Source of the DNA: Rhizobium tibeticum
Lineage (GTDB): Bacteria > Pseudomonadota > Alphaproteobacteria > Rhizobiales > Rhizobiaceae
DNA length: 64,000 nt
Assembly: GCF_900110205.1 (NCBI RefSeq)
Contig: NZ_FOCV01000029.1
Location: 21,377 to 85,376, forward strand
Direction: 5' to 3'
The stretch's first letter is position 1; every line of letters begins with the position of its first letter. Position numbers and translations under genes: made by a program. The notes below the pieces were generated by a model. The model saw only the letters and a list, made by a program, of their open reading frames with translations. It searched no databases and had not been told where the DNA came from. Below, in pieces: positions 15,686-23,986 of the stretch.

Positions 15686-18096
15686 TGTCAATGTCACTCG
15701 ACGAGGAGGCAATCACGTCCGGGTCCAACGACGGCATAGGGATTCTGAACAGCCTGCCCGGCCTGGTCTGGACAACGGACGAAACAGGAACCCTCCGCTA
15801 TGCGAACTCACGCTTCGCAGACTTCACCGGCTTGATGATCGAACAGGGTGGCTCGTTGCCGTTGGCAAGCTTTCTGCATCCAGACGATCAGCTCCTCACG
15901 GTTGCCGCGAAAAAAGACGCGCAGCAGGGTGGCGTTCAACTCTTCGCCACCCTTTTGCGGCGACGGGACGGACAATTCAAATTGTTCAATCTCTCCGCTT
16001 CGCCCATGAACGGGCCGGGAGGGGACGTCTGTTGGCTTGCGACAGAACGCCTTGAGAGGATCGACAACCAGATTAGCAACGCGGATCGTGACTTTCGGAA
16101 CTTCCTAGACTCGCTGTCACTCCAGGCGCTTCTACTAACTCCTACTCTGGAGCTCGAGTTTGCAAATCAAGCAGCACGGCGTTGGTACGGCTCGTCGCCA
16201 GGCGTTCCTATGCAAGACAGACCAGCCAACTTCAATCTTGGCAACCTGGAGGAAATCGCCTTTCAGCTGCAGGCGGGGCAAAACCGAAATGAACCAGCTG
16301 TCGTTTCGTATCAAGCGCTCTCTGCCGACGGCACACTGCGCTGGCTGGAGGCACATGTCACTCCAATACGGGAGCAGAGCGGAGAGCTGGCGGGCTATTG
16401 CGTACTTCAGACCGACACGCAGGACAATCAGGAAGACTCTTTCCTCCTCGGCGAGGAAATGGAAATTCTCGAAATGATCGCGCGAGGCGCGCCGGCGGCA
16501 ACTGTCCTTCAACGGCTCTGCGATGTCGTCGAAGACTTGGTTCCGGACCTCGTTTGTGGCTTTCTCGAGCTTTCGCTTGACCGCAAGCTCTTCCGCATGG
16601 GCGCGGCTACCAGGCTGCCAGGCGAGTTCAGGGAGATCTTCGATGGCAAGAGCGTGATTTCAGACAAGAATCCCTGCTCCACGGCCGCTCTGACAAAAAG
16701 GACTGTCGAGATCGAAAATCTGGCCGAAAGCGACCAGCGTGAGACGTCGATGGGCGAGATCATGTTGGCCAACGGTCTGAATTACTGCCAGGCCATTCCC
16801 ATTCTCTCCCCGTATGGGAACACGGCCGGGATATTTGCAATCCTACGGCATCAGCAAGCAAACCTTGAACCTCGCGAGCAGCAGATAGTCGATCGAGCGA
16901 AGCATATCGCAGCTATCTCCATAGATCGGACACGTCACGAGGAAGCTCTTGTCAGGCGAGAGACGCAGGTCGAGCGGAGCCAGGCGCAGCTCGTCGCCGC
17001 TCAACGGATTAGTTCAACGGGCAGCTTTACATCCGATATACAGCGGGATGAAAACATCTGGTCCGATGAGTTCTATCGAATTTTCGACCTCGACCCGGAG
17101 CTAGAGCCCAGCATCGATGCGGTCAGGGAACGGGTTCATCCAGAAGACCTGGATCTCTTTGACTTCGAGATGAAGAGAGGGTTTGCTGGTGAGGATGCCG
17201 ATTTCGTCTTCCGGATCATCAGGACAGACGCGTCCGTCAGCTTCATTCGAGGACTTGCCAGGGTGACACACTACATCGGCGATCACCCGGTCTTCATGGG
17301 AACGGTACAGGACATCACCGAGACAAGACGGGCGGAAGATGCTCTCCGACGCGGTGAGGAAGCACTGTTAAAAGCCCGAGAAGAACTCGCGTACGTATCC
17401 CGCGTGATGACAATAAGTGCACTGACGACCTCCATAGCGCACGAGGTGAGCCAACCACTTTCGGGCATTCTCGCGAACGCCAATGCATGTGTCCGTCTAT
17501 TGGCGCTCGATCCGCCGAACATCTCCTCCGCAACAGACACTGCCCGGCGGACGATCCGAGACACCATGCGTGCGACCGAAGTTATCAAGCGACTTCGGGC
17601 TATGTTCAATCGGCAGTCTCCAGCCATGGAGGAGATCGACCTCAATGAAATAGCTCGCGAGGTCATTGCACTATCGGCGCGAGACATGCGTGAGAAATTT
17701 ATCGTCCTGGAGGCCAGGCTGACGCCAGATCTCCCGCCTGTCAGCGGCGATCGCATTCAGCTTCAGCAGGTCATTCTGAATATGGTCCTGAACGGGATCG
17801 AAGCCATGGCAGAGATCGACGGGCGACCTCGCCGTCTGCTCGTGCGAACCGCGCTGGCCAGCGAGGACATGCTCACTTTGTCGATCTTGGATGCGGGCGT
17901 CGGCATCGCCGCCGACGCTGCGGACAAGATGTTCGAACCATTTTTCACGACGAAGCGGAACGGGATGGGTATAGGCCTCTCCATCAGCCGCTCGATCATA
18001 GAAAATCATGGTGGCCGGATGTGGGCGATTCCGAACGACGGACCAGGCGCGACTGTTGCCTTCTCTCTTCCGAGCCTTGGCAAGCCGATTGACTGA
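15685..18096 (+). CDS. PAS/GAF sensor histidine kinase
   Basis: An 803-residue soluble kinase. PAS modules begin near residues 19 (SLPGLVWTTDETGTLRYAN), 140 and 438 (AAQRISSTGSF), with a GAF domain at about 258-410 (ATVLQRLCDVVEDLVPDLV; PCSTAALTKRTVEI). HisKA has His586 in SIAHEVSQPLSG; the ATP-binding domain ends with GMGIGLSISRSIIENHGG. Its kinase core is closely related to that of the kinase at 8.0-10.7 kb, implying duplication and change of sensory part. The ATG at 15685 overlaps the transporter stop. No cognate receiver follows it, so it may use the receiver proteins of the first kinase. Confidence 0.9.
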   Translation: MSMSLDEEAITSGSNDGIGILNSLPGLVWTTDETGTLRYANSRFADFTGLMIEQGGSLPLASFLHPDDQLLTVAAKKDAQQGGVQLFATLLRRRDGQFKLFNLSASPMNGPGGDVCWLATERLERIDNQISNADRDFRNFLDSLSLQALLLTPTLELEFANQAARRWYGSSPGVPMQDRPANFNLGNLEEIAFQLQAGQNRNEPAVVSYQALSADGTLRWLEAHVTPIREQSGELAGYCVLQTDTQDNQEDSFLLGEEMEILEMIARGAPAATVLQRLCDVVEDLVPDLVCGFLELSLDRKLFRMGAATRLPGEFREIFDGKSVISDKNPCSTAALTKRTVEIENLAESDQRETSMGEIMLANGLNYCQAIPILSPYGNTAGIFAILRHQQANLEPREQQIVDRAKHIAAISIDRTRHEEALVRRETQVERSQAQLVAAQRISSTGSFTSDIQRDENIWSDEFYRIFDLDPELEPSIDAVRERVHPEDLDLFDFEMKRGFAGEDADFVFRIIRTDASVSFIRGLARVTHYIGDHPVFMGTVQDITETRRAEDALRRGEEALLKAREELAYVSRVMTISALTTSIAHEVSQPLSGILANANACVRLLALDPPNISSATDTARRTIRDTMRATEVIKRLRAMFNRQSPAMEEIDLNEIAREVIALSARDMREKFIVLEARLTPDLPPVSGDRIQLQQVILNMVLNGIEAMAEIDGRPRRLLVRTALASEDMLTLSILDAGVGIAADAADKMFEPFFTTKRNGMGIGLSISRSIIENHGGRMWAIPNDGPGATVAFSLPSLGKPID

Positions 18097-18414
18097 TCGG
18101 CGACGTGAAGTGAGCGCGCCATCCAGCCGATACCTAAGTCTGGTTTTGCAACGGCTCGAAGACAGCTATTCTCTGATCATCGCCTCCTCCTCCTGCGGCG
18201 ATACGCTGATGCAGCGACAGCGCTCCCGCGTTCTCCCCTCCGCCGGAGCGCGCGGATCCTCCCGGTCCGCTGAAGGCCGTCTCCACCCGCCCGGAGACGA
18301 CCTTTTTTCGTGTCATTTCCCCAGCCGATCTGATACCGAACTCGAGTTACCTTTCATGTCATTAAGAGGCCGCGAGATACCCACCTCCCGGCCCTATTCC
18401 TCATTGACGTCCGG
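18097..18414. other. 318-bp gap between convergent genes
   Basis: No convincing gene. It holds a terminator-like hairpin (18278-18308) and a degenerate relative of the repeated element (CCGATACCTAAGT, from 18127, followed by GCAACGG). Confidence 0.5.
18278..18308 (+). terminator. rho-independent terminator after the second kinase
   Basis: CGTCTCC (18278-18284) pairs perfectly with GGAGACG (18293-18299) across an 8-base loop, followed by ACC and six T. Position and T-run fit termination of the transporter-kinase transcript. Confidence 0.75.
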
Positions 18415-19113
18415 CTAAGCGGCAGCGCCAGACTTTATGCTCGTGAGGAGCGTGACGAGTGCCTGCGCTCCGGCGGTCGACGACGCCGGGTTTTGTCCCG
18501 TGATAAGCTTGCCATCCGTAATCGCAAAGCTCTCCCAGTTTGCCTTCTTCTCGTAGAGACCCCCCAGCCGCTTGAGTTCGTCCTCAACGAGAAACGGTAC
18601 GACCTTCGTAAGTTGCACTTCCTCTTCCTCGCCGTTGGTGAAACCTGTCACCCGCTTGCCCTTGACGATCGGAGCGCCGTTGTAGGTTACTCGGTGCAAC
18701 ACGGCGGGCGCGTGGCAGACTGCCGCGACGGGCTTGCCGGAGTTGTAGAACGACTCAATCAGCTTGATCGACTCGGGGTTGTCAACGAGATCCCACATGG
18801 GACCATGGCCGCCAGGATAAAAGACCGCGTCGAAATCGTCAGAGCGCACGTCACTTAACTTCGTGGTGGTCGCGAACACTCGTTGTGCGGCCTCGTCGTG
18901 CTTGAACCTCGTCATGGCAGGCGTCTGGTTCTCGGGCAGATCGCTCTTCGGGTCGATCGGCGGCTGACCGCCCTTGGGGGAGGCTAGCGTCAAATTGACT
19001 CCAGCATCGCGGAAGACGTAGTAGGGGGCGGCGCCCTCTTCCAGCCAGAAGCCTGTCTTGCGCCCTGTGCTTCCGAGTGTGTCATGAGAGGTGAATACCA
19101 TGAGGATTTTCAT
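18415..19113 (-). CDS. DJ-1/PfpI-family protein (Hsp31-like glyoxalase/chaperone)
   Basis: A 232-residue type-1 glutamine-amidotransferase-like protein. Cys133 sits in the nucleophile elbow AAVCHAP, GGHGPMWDL forms the neighbouring loop, and LEEGAAPYYVFRDAGVNL carries the conserved Glu region. Family members detoxify methylglyoxal or repair glycated molecules, and some hydrolyse or chaperone other targets. Copy e of the repeated element lies 74 bp upstream, tying it to the SDR and epoxide hydrolase genes, which fits a reactive-carbonyl/electrophile stress response. Confidence 0.85.
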   Translation of the reverse strand: MKILMVFTSHDTLGSTGRKTGFWLEEGAAPYYVFRDAGVNLTLASPKGGQPPIDPKSDLPENQTPAMTRFKHDEAAQRVFATTTKLSDVRSDDFDAVFYPGGHGPMWDLVDNPESIKLIESFYNSGKPVAAVCHAPAVLHRVTYNGAPIVKGKRVTGFTNGEEEEVQLTKVVPFLVEDELKRLGGLYEKKANWESFAITDGKLITGQNPASSTAGAQALVTLLTSIKSGAAA

Positions 19114-19187
19114 TGTTCAGCTCCATCAAATTCTGTTCGACAGCAGAATAGCTGCACTCAAGAACTATTGAGGATCAGCGCTCTTCG

Positions 19188-19224
19188 CACTTGGACGATG
19201 GTATCGCCAACACCTTGGTATCGG
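19188..19224 (-). promoter_or_regulatory. two-part repeated element, copy e (DJ-1 promoter region)
   Basis: On the minus strand GATACCAAGGTGTTGGC leads into GATACC and then ATCGTCCAAGTG, in the same order and with the same 17-bp GATACC spacing as copy b before the epoxide hydrolase. It ends 74 bp from the DJ-1 start. The left arm of the inner palindrome is degenerate (GTGTTG for GTATCG). Confidence 0.6.
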
Positions 19225-19339
19225 TTGACGTATGAAGTCGAAGGCCGGCGTTTTGCCGATGTTGATGTTTAACTGCCACCAAGGAAGCAAAGCGGTTGAC
19301 CGGCATTGTTTCGCAAGCCGCGGCTATGGATTCTCCGCA

Positions 19340-19725
19340 CTAACCTTCGATTGATGTAGAGGTCGCGCGGTAGCGTTTCGCACTGGTGGAATCCCGACGC
19401 ACGAGAAATTCTCGGATCTCATCTCCAGAAACAAGTTCTTTCTTCTCCAGCAGTTTGGCGACCCTTTCGACGTCCTCGCGTCGCCTGCGGATGATCGCTT
19501 TCGCACGTTCCGACTCGGCGCCAAGCAGCCGCTCCACCCGGCGATGGAGCACCGGGTCCGATCTCCGCAGGTTCTCCAGTTCAGGAGAGCTCTTCGCGCT
19601 GCTAAACGAAAGGGCCTTCCACATACGCTCACCGCCAGGGGGCTGCTCCGACCCTTCATCAACAAGAGCGAGAAGCGGGGACCCACGCCTCTCTTTGCCC
19701 TCAAGGATCTCGACGACCTCGTAGA
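19340..19725 (-). pseudogene. relic resembling the C-terminal end of an FtsH-type M41 protease
   Basis: The frame read leftward to 19340 includes RVERLLGAESERAKAIIRR, REDVERVAKLLEKKELVSG and DEIREFL, typical of the helical end of FtsH metalloproteases. Upstream in the same frame there is about 35 codons (FYEVVEILEGKERRGSP) with no start, bounded by a stop near 19730. No AAA or zinc-protease core is present in the window. It may be a leftover tail or a small diverged protein starting at the ATG at 19624. Confidence 0.45.
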
Positions 19726-19730
19726 AAGCC

Positions 19731-20175
19731 TGGCCGCGTCAAGCACGTTCGGCGTACGGCGGCCTGAGGGCATGGTCTTATCCTAGATGCGCGCGAGGTG
19801 GCCGAGCATCAAGAACGCCAGTTTCATAGCATGGAGTGCGGAGCTATTTATGAACGCTACTGGTCGCTGCACGATCTCTCACTTGAGCTCTCCACGGATA
19901 CCAACGGCCTTCGCCGGGGTCGCTTGGCTCGCGGAAACAGCTTCCGCCCGCTCGCCGATCGCCATGTGCCTAGCCTATGCGGCAACGAAAGCAGCCAATC
20001 CCGCTTTCTTGCGATGGCGTCCTGGACCAGGTCCGGATCTCCGTCGATCAACCCTCAAGGGGTCGGCTAGCAAGCTGCCGCCGCTCTGTCTTCGCCTAAG
20101 CGGTGATCGCGACCGTCCTGTTCCTTTGAGGAGCCATCAGCGGGAATTGGCCCGCATCCGATGGAGCACTCGAAC
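19731..20175. other. 445-bp stretch without a supported gene
   Basis: Several open frames cross it on both strands, but none has a ribosome site together with recognisable protein character. It separates the stress block from the arsenic island and may be remnant DNA. Confidence 0.4.
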
Positions 20176-20343
20176 ATGGCACACGATCTTTCCCTCGCTC
20201 AGTCTCATGCCTTCCACCTCTGCAACGACCTGATGGTCCCGATCACCCTCTTCAAATCCGGCAACGAATTCGGCGTCCTTCCGTCCGACGAACTCGATGA
20301 CGAAGACGATCTTGAGATCGTGCATGAATATGAGCCGTGGTGA
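20176..20343 (+). CDS. small acidic hypothetical protein
   Basis: A 55-residue protein (MAHDLSLAQSHAFHLCN..., ending DDLEIVHEYEPW) with a very acidic DELDDEDDLE stretch near the C-terminus. GGAGCACTCGAAC gives a ribosome site for the ATG at 20176; an ATG five codons earlier (20161) lacks one. No function can be assigned. It lies 121 bp before the arsenic operon and is probably not part of it. Confidence 0.55.
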   Translation: MAHDLSLAQSHAFHLCNDLMVPITLFKSGNEFGVLPSDELDDEDDLEIVHEYEPW

Positions 20344-20440
20344 CTTATGGTCAGCTCAGGCTCGATTGCCCTGCTTTGCAGGGCATCTCCCCTTTTCACC
20401 TGCGCATAATCCGCCTCCGATCAAAGGCGGTTGACTTCAT

Positions 20441-20468
20441 CCATATATCCATTATTCTGGATATATGG
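20441..20468 (+). promoter_or_regulatory. ArsR operator overlapping the arsR start
   Basis: CCATATATCC and GGATATATGG are perfect 10-base inverted arms around ATTATTCT. The right arm includes the arsR ATG (20465). TTGACT at 20431 may be the -35 box. This placement fits autorepression relieved by arsenite or antimonite. Confidence 0.75.
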
Positions 20469-20818
20469 AAAGCAACAACGCAATAACGGCCCTTTCGGCC
20501 TTGGCCCAGAACACCCGCCTCGAGACGTTTCGTCTGCTTGTCCGACACGAGCCGGAGGGCATTCCGGCTGGCGAACTCGCCCGGCTGCTCGATGTCCCGC
20601 AGAACACGATGTCGGCACATCTCGCGACACTGTCCCGTGCCGGTTTGGTCAAGAGCCAGCGCGAGAGCCGATCGATCATCTATCGGGCCGACCTCGACGG
20701 TCTGCGCGACCTGACACTTTTTCTGCTGAAGGACTGCTGCGGCGGATCGACAGAGCTTTGCGCACCCCTCATCGCAGAACTGACGCCCTGCTGCGCTCCG
20801 GAGGCGAAGCCATGTTGA
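20465..20818 (+). CDS. arsR: ArsR-family arsenic-responsive repressor
   Basis: A 117-residue winged-helix protein. The recognition region is LLDVPQNTMSAHLATLSRAGLV with the RESRSIIYRAD wing. Cysteine pairs lie only near the C-terminus (DCCGG, ELCAP, TPCCAPEAKPC), the candidate As(III)-binding site, unlike the ELCVCDL site of E. coli ArsR. It controls the downstream arsN-arsC-acr3-arsC-arsH genes and probably itself through the palindrome over its start. Its stop overlaps the arsN start by 7 bp. Confidence 0.9.
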   Translation: MESNNAITALSALAQNTRLETFRLLVRHEPEGIPAGELARLLDVPQNTMSAHLATLSRAGLVKSQRESRSIIYRADLDGLRDLTLFLLKDCCGGSTELCAPLIAELTPCCAPEAKPC

Positions 20819-21249
20819 GCGCGATCACATTACGCGAAGTGCCCGGTAGCAACGCCCGTCTCCGCGAAGCGCTCCACGCTGCGGATCTTCCGACCGATGA
20901 TATCGAAGATGGAGGCCGCGCCTTCTTTGAAGCCGTTTCGGGTGGCGACGAGATTGTCGGCTATGCCGGCCTCGAACGGTGCAGCGGCGATTACCTGCTG
21001 CGGTCCGTTGTCGTACTTCCGGCGCATCGGGGTTATGGTCTGGGACGGGCGATCGTCGAGGAAACGCTGCAAGGCGTTGGCGGCGATGTCTTCCTCGCTA
21101 CCACGAGTGCCGCACCGTTCTTCTCGACCATCGGGTTTTTCGAGGTGCAGCGAGCCGAAGTGCCGGCCGCCGTTCTTGCGACCCGCCAGCTTTCCTCCAT
21201 CTGCCCCTCGTCGGCGACCATCATGAAGCTCAACAGGCCTCCGACCTAA
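20812..21249 (+). CDS. arsN: ArsN-type GNAT N-acetyltransferase
   Basis: A 145-residue GNAT enzyme. The acetyl-CoA loop is RSVVVLPAHRGYGLGRAIVE (motif A), with SAAPFFSTIGFFEVQR as motif B. In arsenic operons ArsN proteins acetylate arsenical antibiotics such as phosphinothricin-like arsinothricin; which substrate applies here is not visible. The ATG at 20812 overlaps arsR and replaces a longer open frame that has no GNAT similarity. Confidence 0.82.
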   Translation: MLSAITLREVPGSNARLREALHAADLPTDDIEDGGRAFFEAVSGGDEIVGYAGLERCSGDYLLRSVVVLPAHRGYGLGRAIVEETLQGVGGDVFLATTSAAPFFSTIGFFEVQRAEVPAAVLATRQLSSICPSSATIMKLNRPPT

Positions 21250-21264
21250 CCACGGACCACGACC

Positions 21265-21792
21265 ATGACTGACAAGACCTATAACGTGCTGTTCCTCTGC
21301 ACGGGCAATTCCGCTCGCTCTATTCTCGCCGAGTCCATCCTGAACAAGGAGGGCGGCGGCCGGTTCAAAGCCTATTCCGCCGGCAGCCAGCCGAACGGCG
21401 AGGTCAATCCGCACGCGCTGAAGGAACTGGATGCGCTCGGCTATCCATCGACGGGTTTCTCGTCGAAGAGTTGGGACGTGTTCGCCGAGCCTGGTGCGCC
21501 AGAGATTGATTTCATCTTCACCGTTTGCGACAGCGCAGCCGGCGAAGCCTGCCCGGTATGGATCGGCCATCCGATGACTGCCCACTGGGGCGTCGAGGAT
21601 CCGGCGGCCGTCGTCGGGACTGAAGTCGAGATCCAGCGTGCTTTCGCCCAAGCTGCACGGTTCCTGAAGAACCGGATCACCGCCTTCATCAACCTGCCCA
21701 TAGCCTCGATCGACCGCTTGGCCCTCGAACACCACGTTCGCCAGATCGGTTCGCTCGAAGGCGCATCGGTCAAATCCGCGAAGGCCGAGTAA
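21265..21792 (+). CDS. arsC: arsenate reductase, low-molecular-weight phosphatase type
   Basis: A 175-residue reductase. LFLCTGNSARS carries the P-loop with Cys12, and FTVCDSAAGEACPVW supplies the further redox cysteines. It reduces As(V) to As(III) using thioredoxin or a similar donor, feeding the Acr3 pump two bases downstream. The C-terminal extension after about residue 140 is basic and not needed for catalysis in relatives. Confidence 0.92.
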   Translation: MTDKTYNVLFLCTGNSARSILAESILNKEGGGRFKAYSAGSQPNGEVNPHALKELDALGYPSTGFSSKSWDVFAEPGAPEIDFIFTVCDSAAGEACPVWIGHPMTAHWGVEDPAAVVGTEVEIQRAFAQAARFLKNRITAFINLPIASIDRLALEHHVRQIGSLEGASVKSAKAE

Positions 21793-21793
21793 G

Positions 21794-22852
21794 ATGTCGA
21801 CATTTGAACGATACCTGACCGTTTGGGTCTTTTTATGCATCATCGTCGGCATCGCGCTTGGACATCTGATGCCTGGCGTGTTCCAGGTGGTCGGGGCCGC
21901 CGAGGTTGCCAAGGTCAATATCCCCGTCGCGATCCTGATCTGGCTGATGATCATCCCGATGCTGCTGAAGATCGATTTCCGATCGCTGGCGCAAGTCGGC
22001 TCTTACTGGCGCGGGATCGGCGTCACGCTGATCATCAACTGGGCGATCAAGCCGTTCTCTATGGCTCTGCTGGGATGGCTGTTCGTTGGTTGGCTTTTTC
22101 GGCCCTATCTGCCGGCAGACCAGATCGACTCGTATATCGCAGGCCTAATCATCCTTGCCGCAGCACCCTGCACCGCGATGGTCTTTGTTTGGAGCAACCT
22201 GACACGAGGTGAGCCGCTGTTCACCCTATCGCAGGTGGCCTTGAACGACGCGATCATGGTCGTCACCTTCGCGCCGATCGTCGGCCTGCTACTCGGTCTC
22301 TCAGCAATCACCGTGCCGTGGGCGACGCTGGCCCTGTCGGTCGCGCTCTATATCGTGGTTCCCGTCATCATCGCGCAGGTGCTGCGGAGCCGCCTGACAG
22401 CCGATGGCACGACGCGCGCGCTCGACAGCCTGCTCGCGAAGCTTCAGCCGATGTCGCTTATCGCACTTCTCGCCACACTCGTCCTTTTGTTCGCCTTCCA
22501 GGGGGAGCAGATCATCGCTCAGCCGGCGATCATCGCCTTGCTGGCCGTGCCGATCCTGATCCAGGTCTATCTGAACTCGGGTCTGGCCTATCTGCTGAAC
22601 CGCATGGCAGGCGAGCGTCACTGCGTCGCCGGGCCGTCCGCACTCATCGGTGCCAGCAATTTCTTCGAACTTGCGGTGGCCGCAGCCATCAGCCTTTTCG
22701 GCTTCCAATCAGGTGCCGCGCTGGCGACCGTGGTCGGGGTCTTGATCGAGGTGCCGGTGATGCTCTCCGTCGTCTGGATCGTGAACCGCTCGAAGGGTTG
22801 GTACGAAGCATCGCCCGCTGTCGCCCGCAACACCATCACCGAAAGGATCTGA
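21794..22852 (+). CDS. acr3: ACR3-family arsenite efflux permease
   Basis: A 352-residue membrane protein with about ten hydrophobic segments (LTVWVFLCIIVGIALGHLMPG at the start). AAAPCTAMVFVWS contains the conserved Cys that binds As(III) in ACR3 pumps, and SNFFELAVAAAISLFG is a second family signature. It exports As(III) by proton-motive force. Spacing from arsC is 1 bp, so expression is coupled. Confidence 0.93.
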   Translation: MSTFERYLTVWVFLCIIVGIALGHLMPGVFQVVGAAEVAKVNIPVAILIWLMIIPMLLKIDFRSLAQVGSYWRGIGVTLIINWAIKPFSMALLGWLFVGWLFRPYLPADQIDSYIAGLIILAAAPCTAMVFVWSNLTRGEPLFTLSQVALNDAIMVVTFAPIVGLLLGLSAITVPWATLALSVALYIVVPVIIAQVLRSRLTADGTTRALDSLLAKLQPMSLIALLATLVLLFAFQGEQIIAQPAIIALLAVPILIQVYLNSGLAYLLNRMAGERHCVAGPSALIGASNFFELAVAAAISLFGFQSGAALATVVGVLIEVPVMLSVVWIVNRSKGWYEASPAVARNTITERI

Positions 22853-22854
22853 CT

Positions 22855-23280
22855 ATGGACGTTACCATCTATCACAACCCGACCTGCGGCACGTCGCGGA
22901 ACACGCTCGAGCTCATCCAGCATGCTGGAATAGAGCCCACCGTCATCGAATACCTGAAGACCCCGCCGAGCCGTGAGCAGCTCGTCCGGATGATTGCCGA
23001 GGCGGGCCTCACTGTGCGCCAGGCGATCCGCGAGAAGGGTACGCCCTACGGCGAACTTGGCCTCGCCAATCCGGACCTCACCGATAACCAGTTGCTGGAT
23101 GCGATGCTCGCAACCCCGATTCTCATCAACCGACCATTCGTCGTCACGCCGCTCGGCACCAGGCTTGCCCGCCCGTCAGAGGTCGTTCTCGACATCCTGC
23201 CGGCCGACGCCTTCAAAGGATCGTTCACCAAGGAAGACGGCGAACAGGTCCTCGACCAGGAAGGAAAGCGTATTGTCTGA
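22855..23280 (+). CDS. arsC: arsenate reductase, glutaredoxin-dependent type
   Basis: A 141-residue ArsC/Spx-fold reductase. IYHNPTCGTSRNTL places catalytic Cys11, and ATPILINRPFVVTPLGTRLARPSE carries the conserved Arg residues for arsenate. It reduces As(V) with glutathione and glutaredoxin. Together with the phosphatase-type ArsC upstream it gives the operon two independent reductases. AAAGGATC precedes the start and arsH overlaps its last codons. Confidence 0.92.
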   Translation: MDVTIYHNPTCGTSRNTLELIQHAGIEPTVIEYLKTPPSREQLVRMIAEAGLTVRQAIREKGTPYGELGLANPDLTDNQLLDAMLATPILINRPFVVTPLGTRLARPSEVVLDILPADAFKGSFTKEDGEQVLDQEGKRIV

Positions 23281-23983
23281 TCGATTCCCCGCACTGCACG
23301 ACGACCATTTGCAACCCATCGAGCCGGAATCCCTGCGGCCGGCATTTTCGACCCACAAGCCCAGGATCCTGATCCTTTACGGCTCGCTCCGTGAAGTGTC
23401 CTATAGCCGCCTTCTTGCTTTCGAGGTTCGCCGGCTGCTCGAACGTCTCGGATGCGAGGTGCGGATATTCGATCCCGCCGGATTGCCGCTTCCCGACGAG
23501 GCGCCGGTCAGTCACCCCAAGGTGCAGGAACTGCGCGAGTTTTCCCAATGGTCGGAAGGTCAGGTCTGGATCAGCCCGGAACGCCACGGCGCCATGACCG
23601 GGATCATGAAGTCGCAGATCGACTGGATCCCGCTGTCGCTCGGCTCCGTCCGTCCGACACAGGGCAAAACGTTGGCGGTGATGGAGGTTTCCGGCGGGAG
23701 CCAGTCCTTCAACGCGGTGAACCAGATGCGCATCCTCGGCCGCTGGATGCGGATGATCACCATTCCCAACCAGAGCAGCGTGGCTAAGGCGTTTCAGGAA
23801 TTCGACACAAATGGGCGAATGAAGCCGTCATCCTATTATGACCGCGTCGTCGACGTCTGCGAGGAACTGGTGAAGTTCACCATCCTCACCCGCGATGCCT
23901 CGTCCTACCTGACCGACCGCTACAGCGAGCGGAAGGAAGAAGCAGCCGAGCTGGAGAAACGGGTTTCGATGAAGTCGATCTGA
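23273..23983 (+). CDS. arsH: ArsH NADPH-dependent FMN reductase
   Basis: A 236-residue flavoprotein. ILYGSLREVSYSRLLAFE is the FMN phosphate loop, PERHGAMTGIMKSQIDWIP and EVSGGSQSFNAVN are ArsH signatures. ArsH oxidises trivalent organoarsenicals and reduces quinones or metals. The start is inferred to be the TTG at 23273, in the last codons of arsC, with AGGAAAG upstream; no ATG is available at the conserved N-terminus. Confidence 0.88.
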   Translation: MSDRFPALHDDHLQPIEPESLRPAFSTHKPRILILYGSLREVSYSRLLAFEVRRLLERLGCEVRIFDPAGLPLPDEAPVSHPKVQELREFSQWSEGQVWISPERHGAMTGIMKSQIDWIPLSLGSVRPTQGKTLAVMEVSGGSQSFNAVNQMRILGRWMRMITIPNQSSVAKAFQEFDTNGRMKPSSYYDRVVDVCEELVKFTILTRDASSYLTDRYSERKEEAAELEKRVSMKSI

Positions 23984-23986
23984 CGG

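Noticed and set aside
6614..19113. EcfG-type general-stress promoters (GGAAC-N16-17-CGTT) as explanation for the repeated element
   Set aside because: The repeated boxes do not contain the GGAAC and CGTT hexamers at that spacing.
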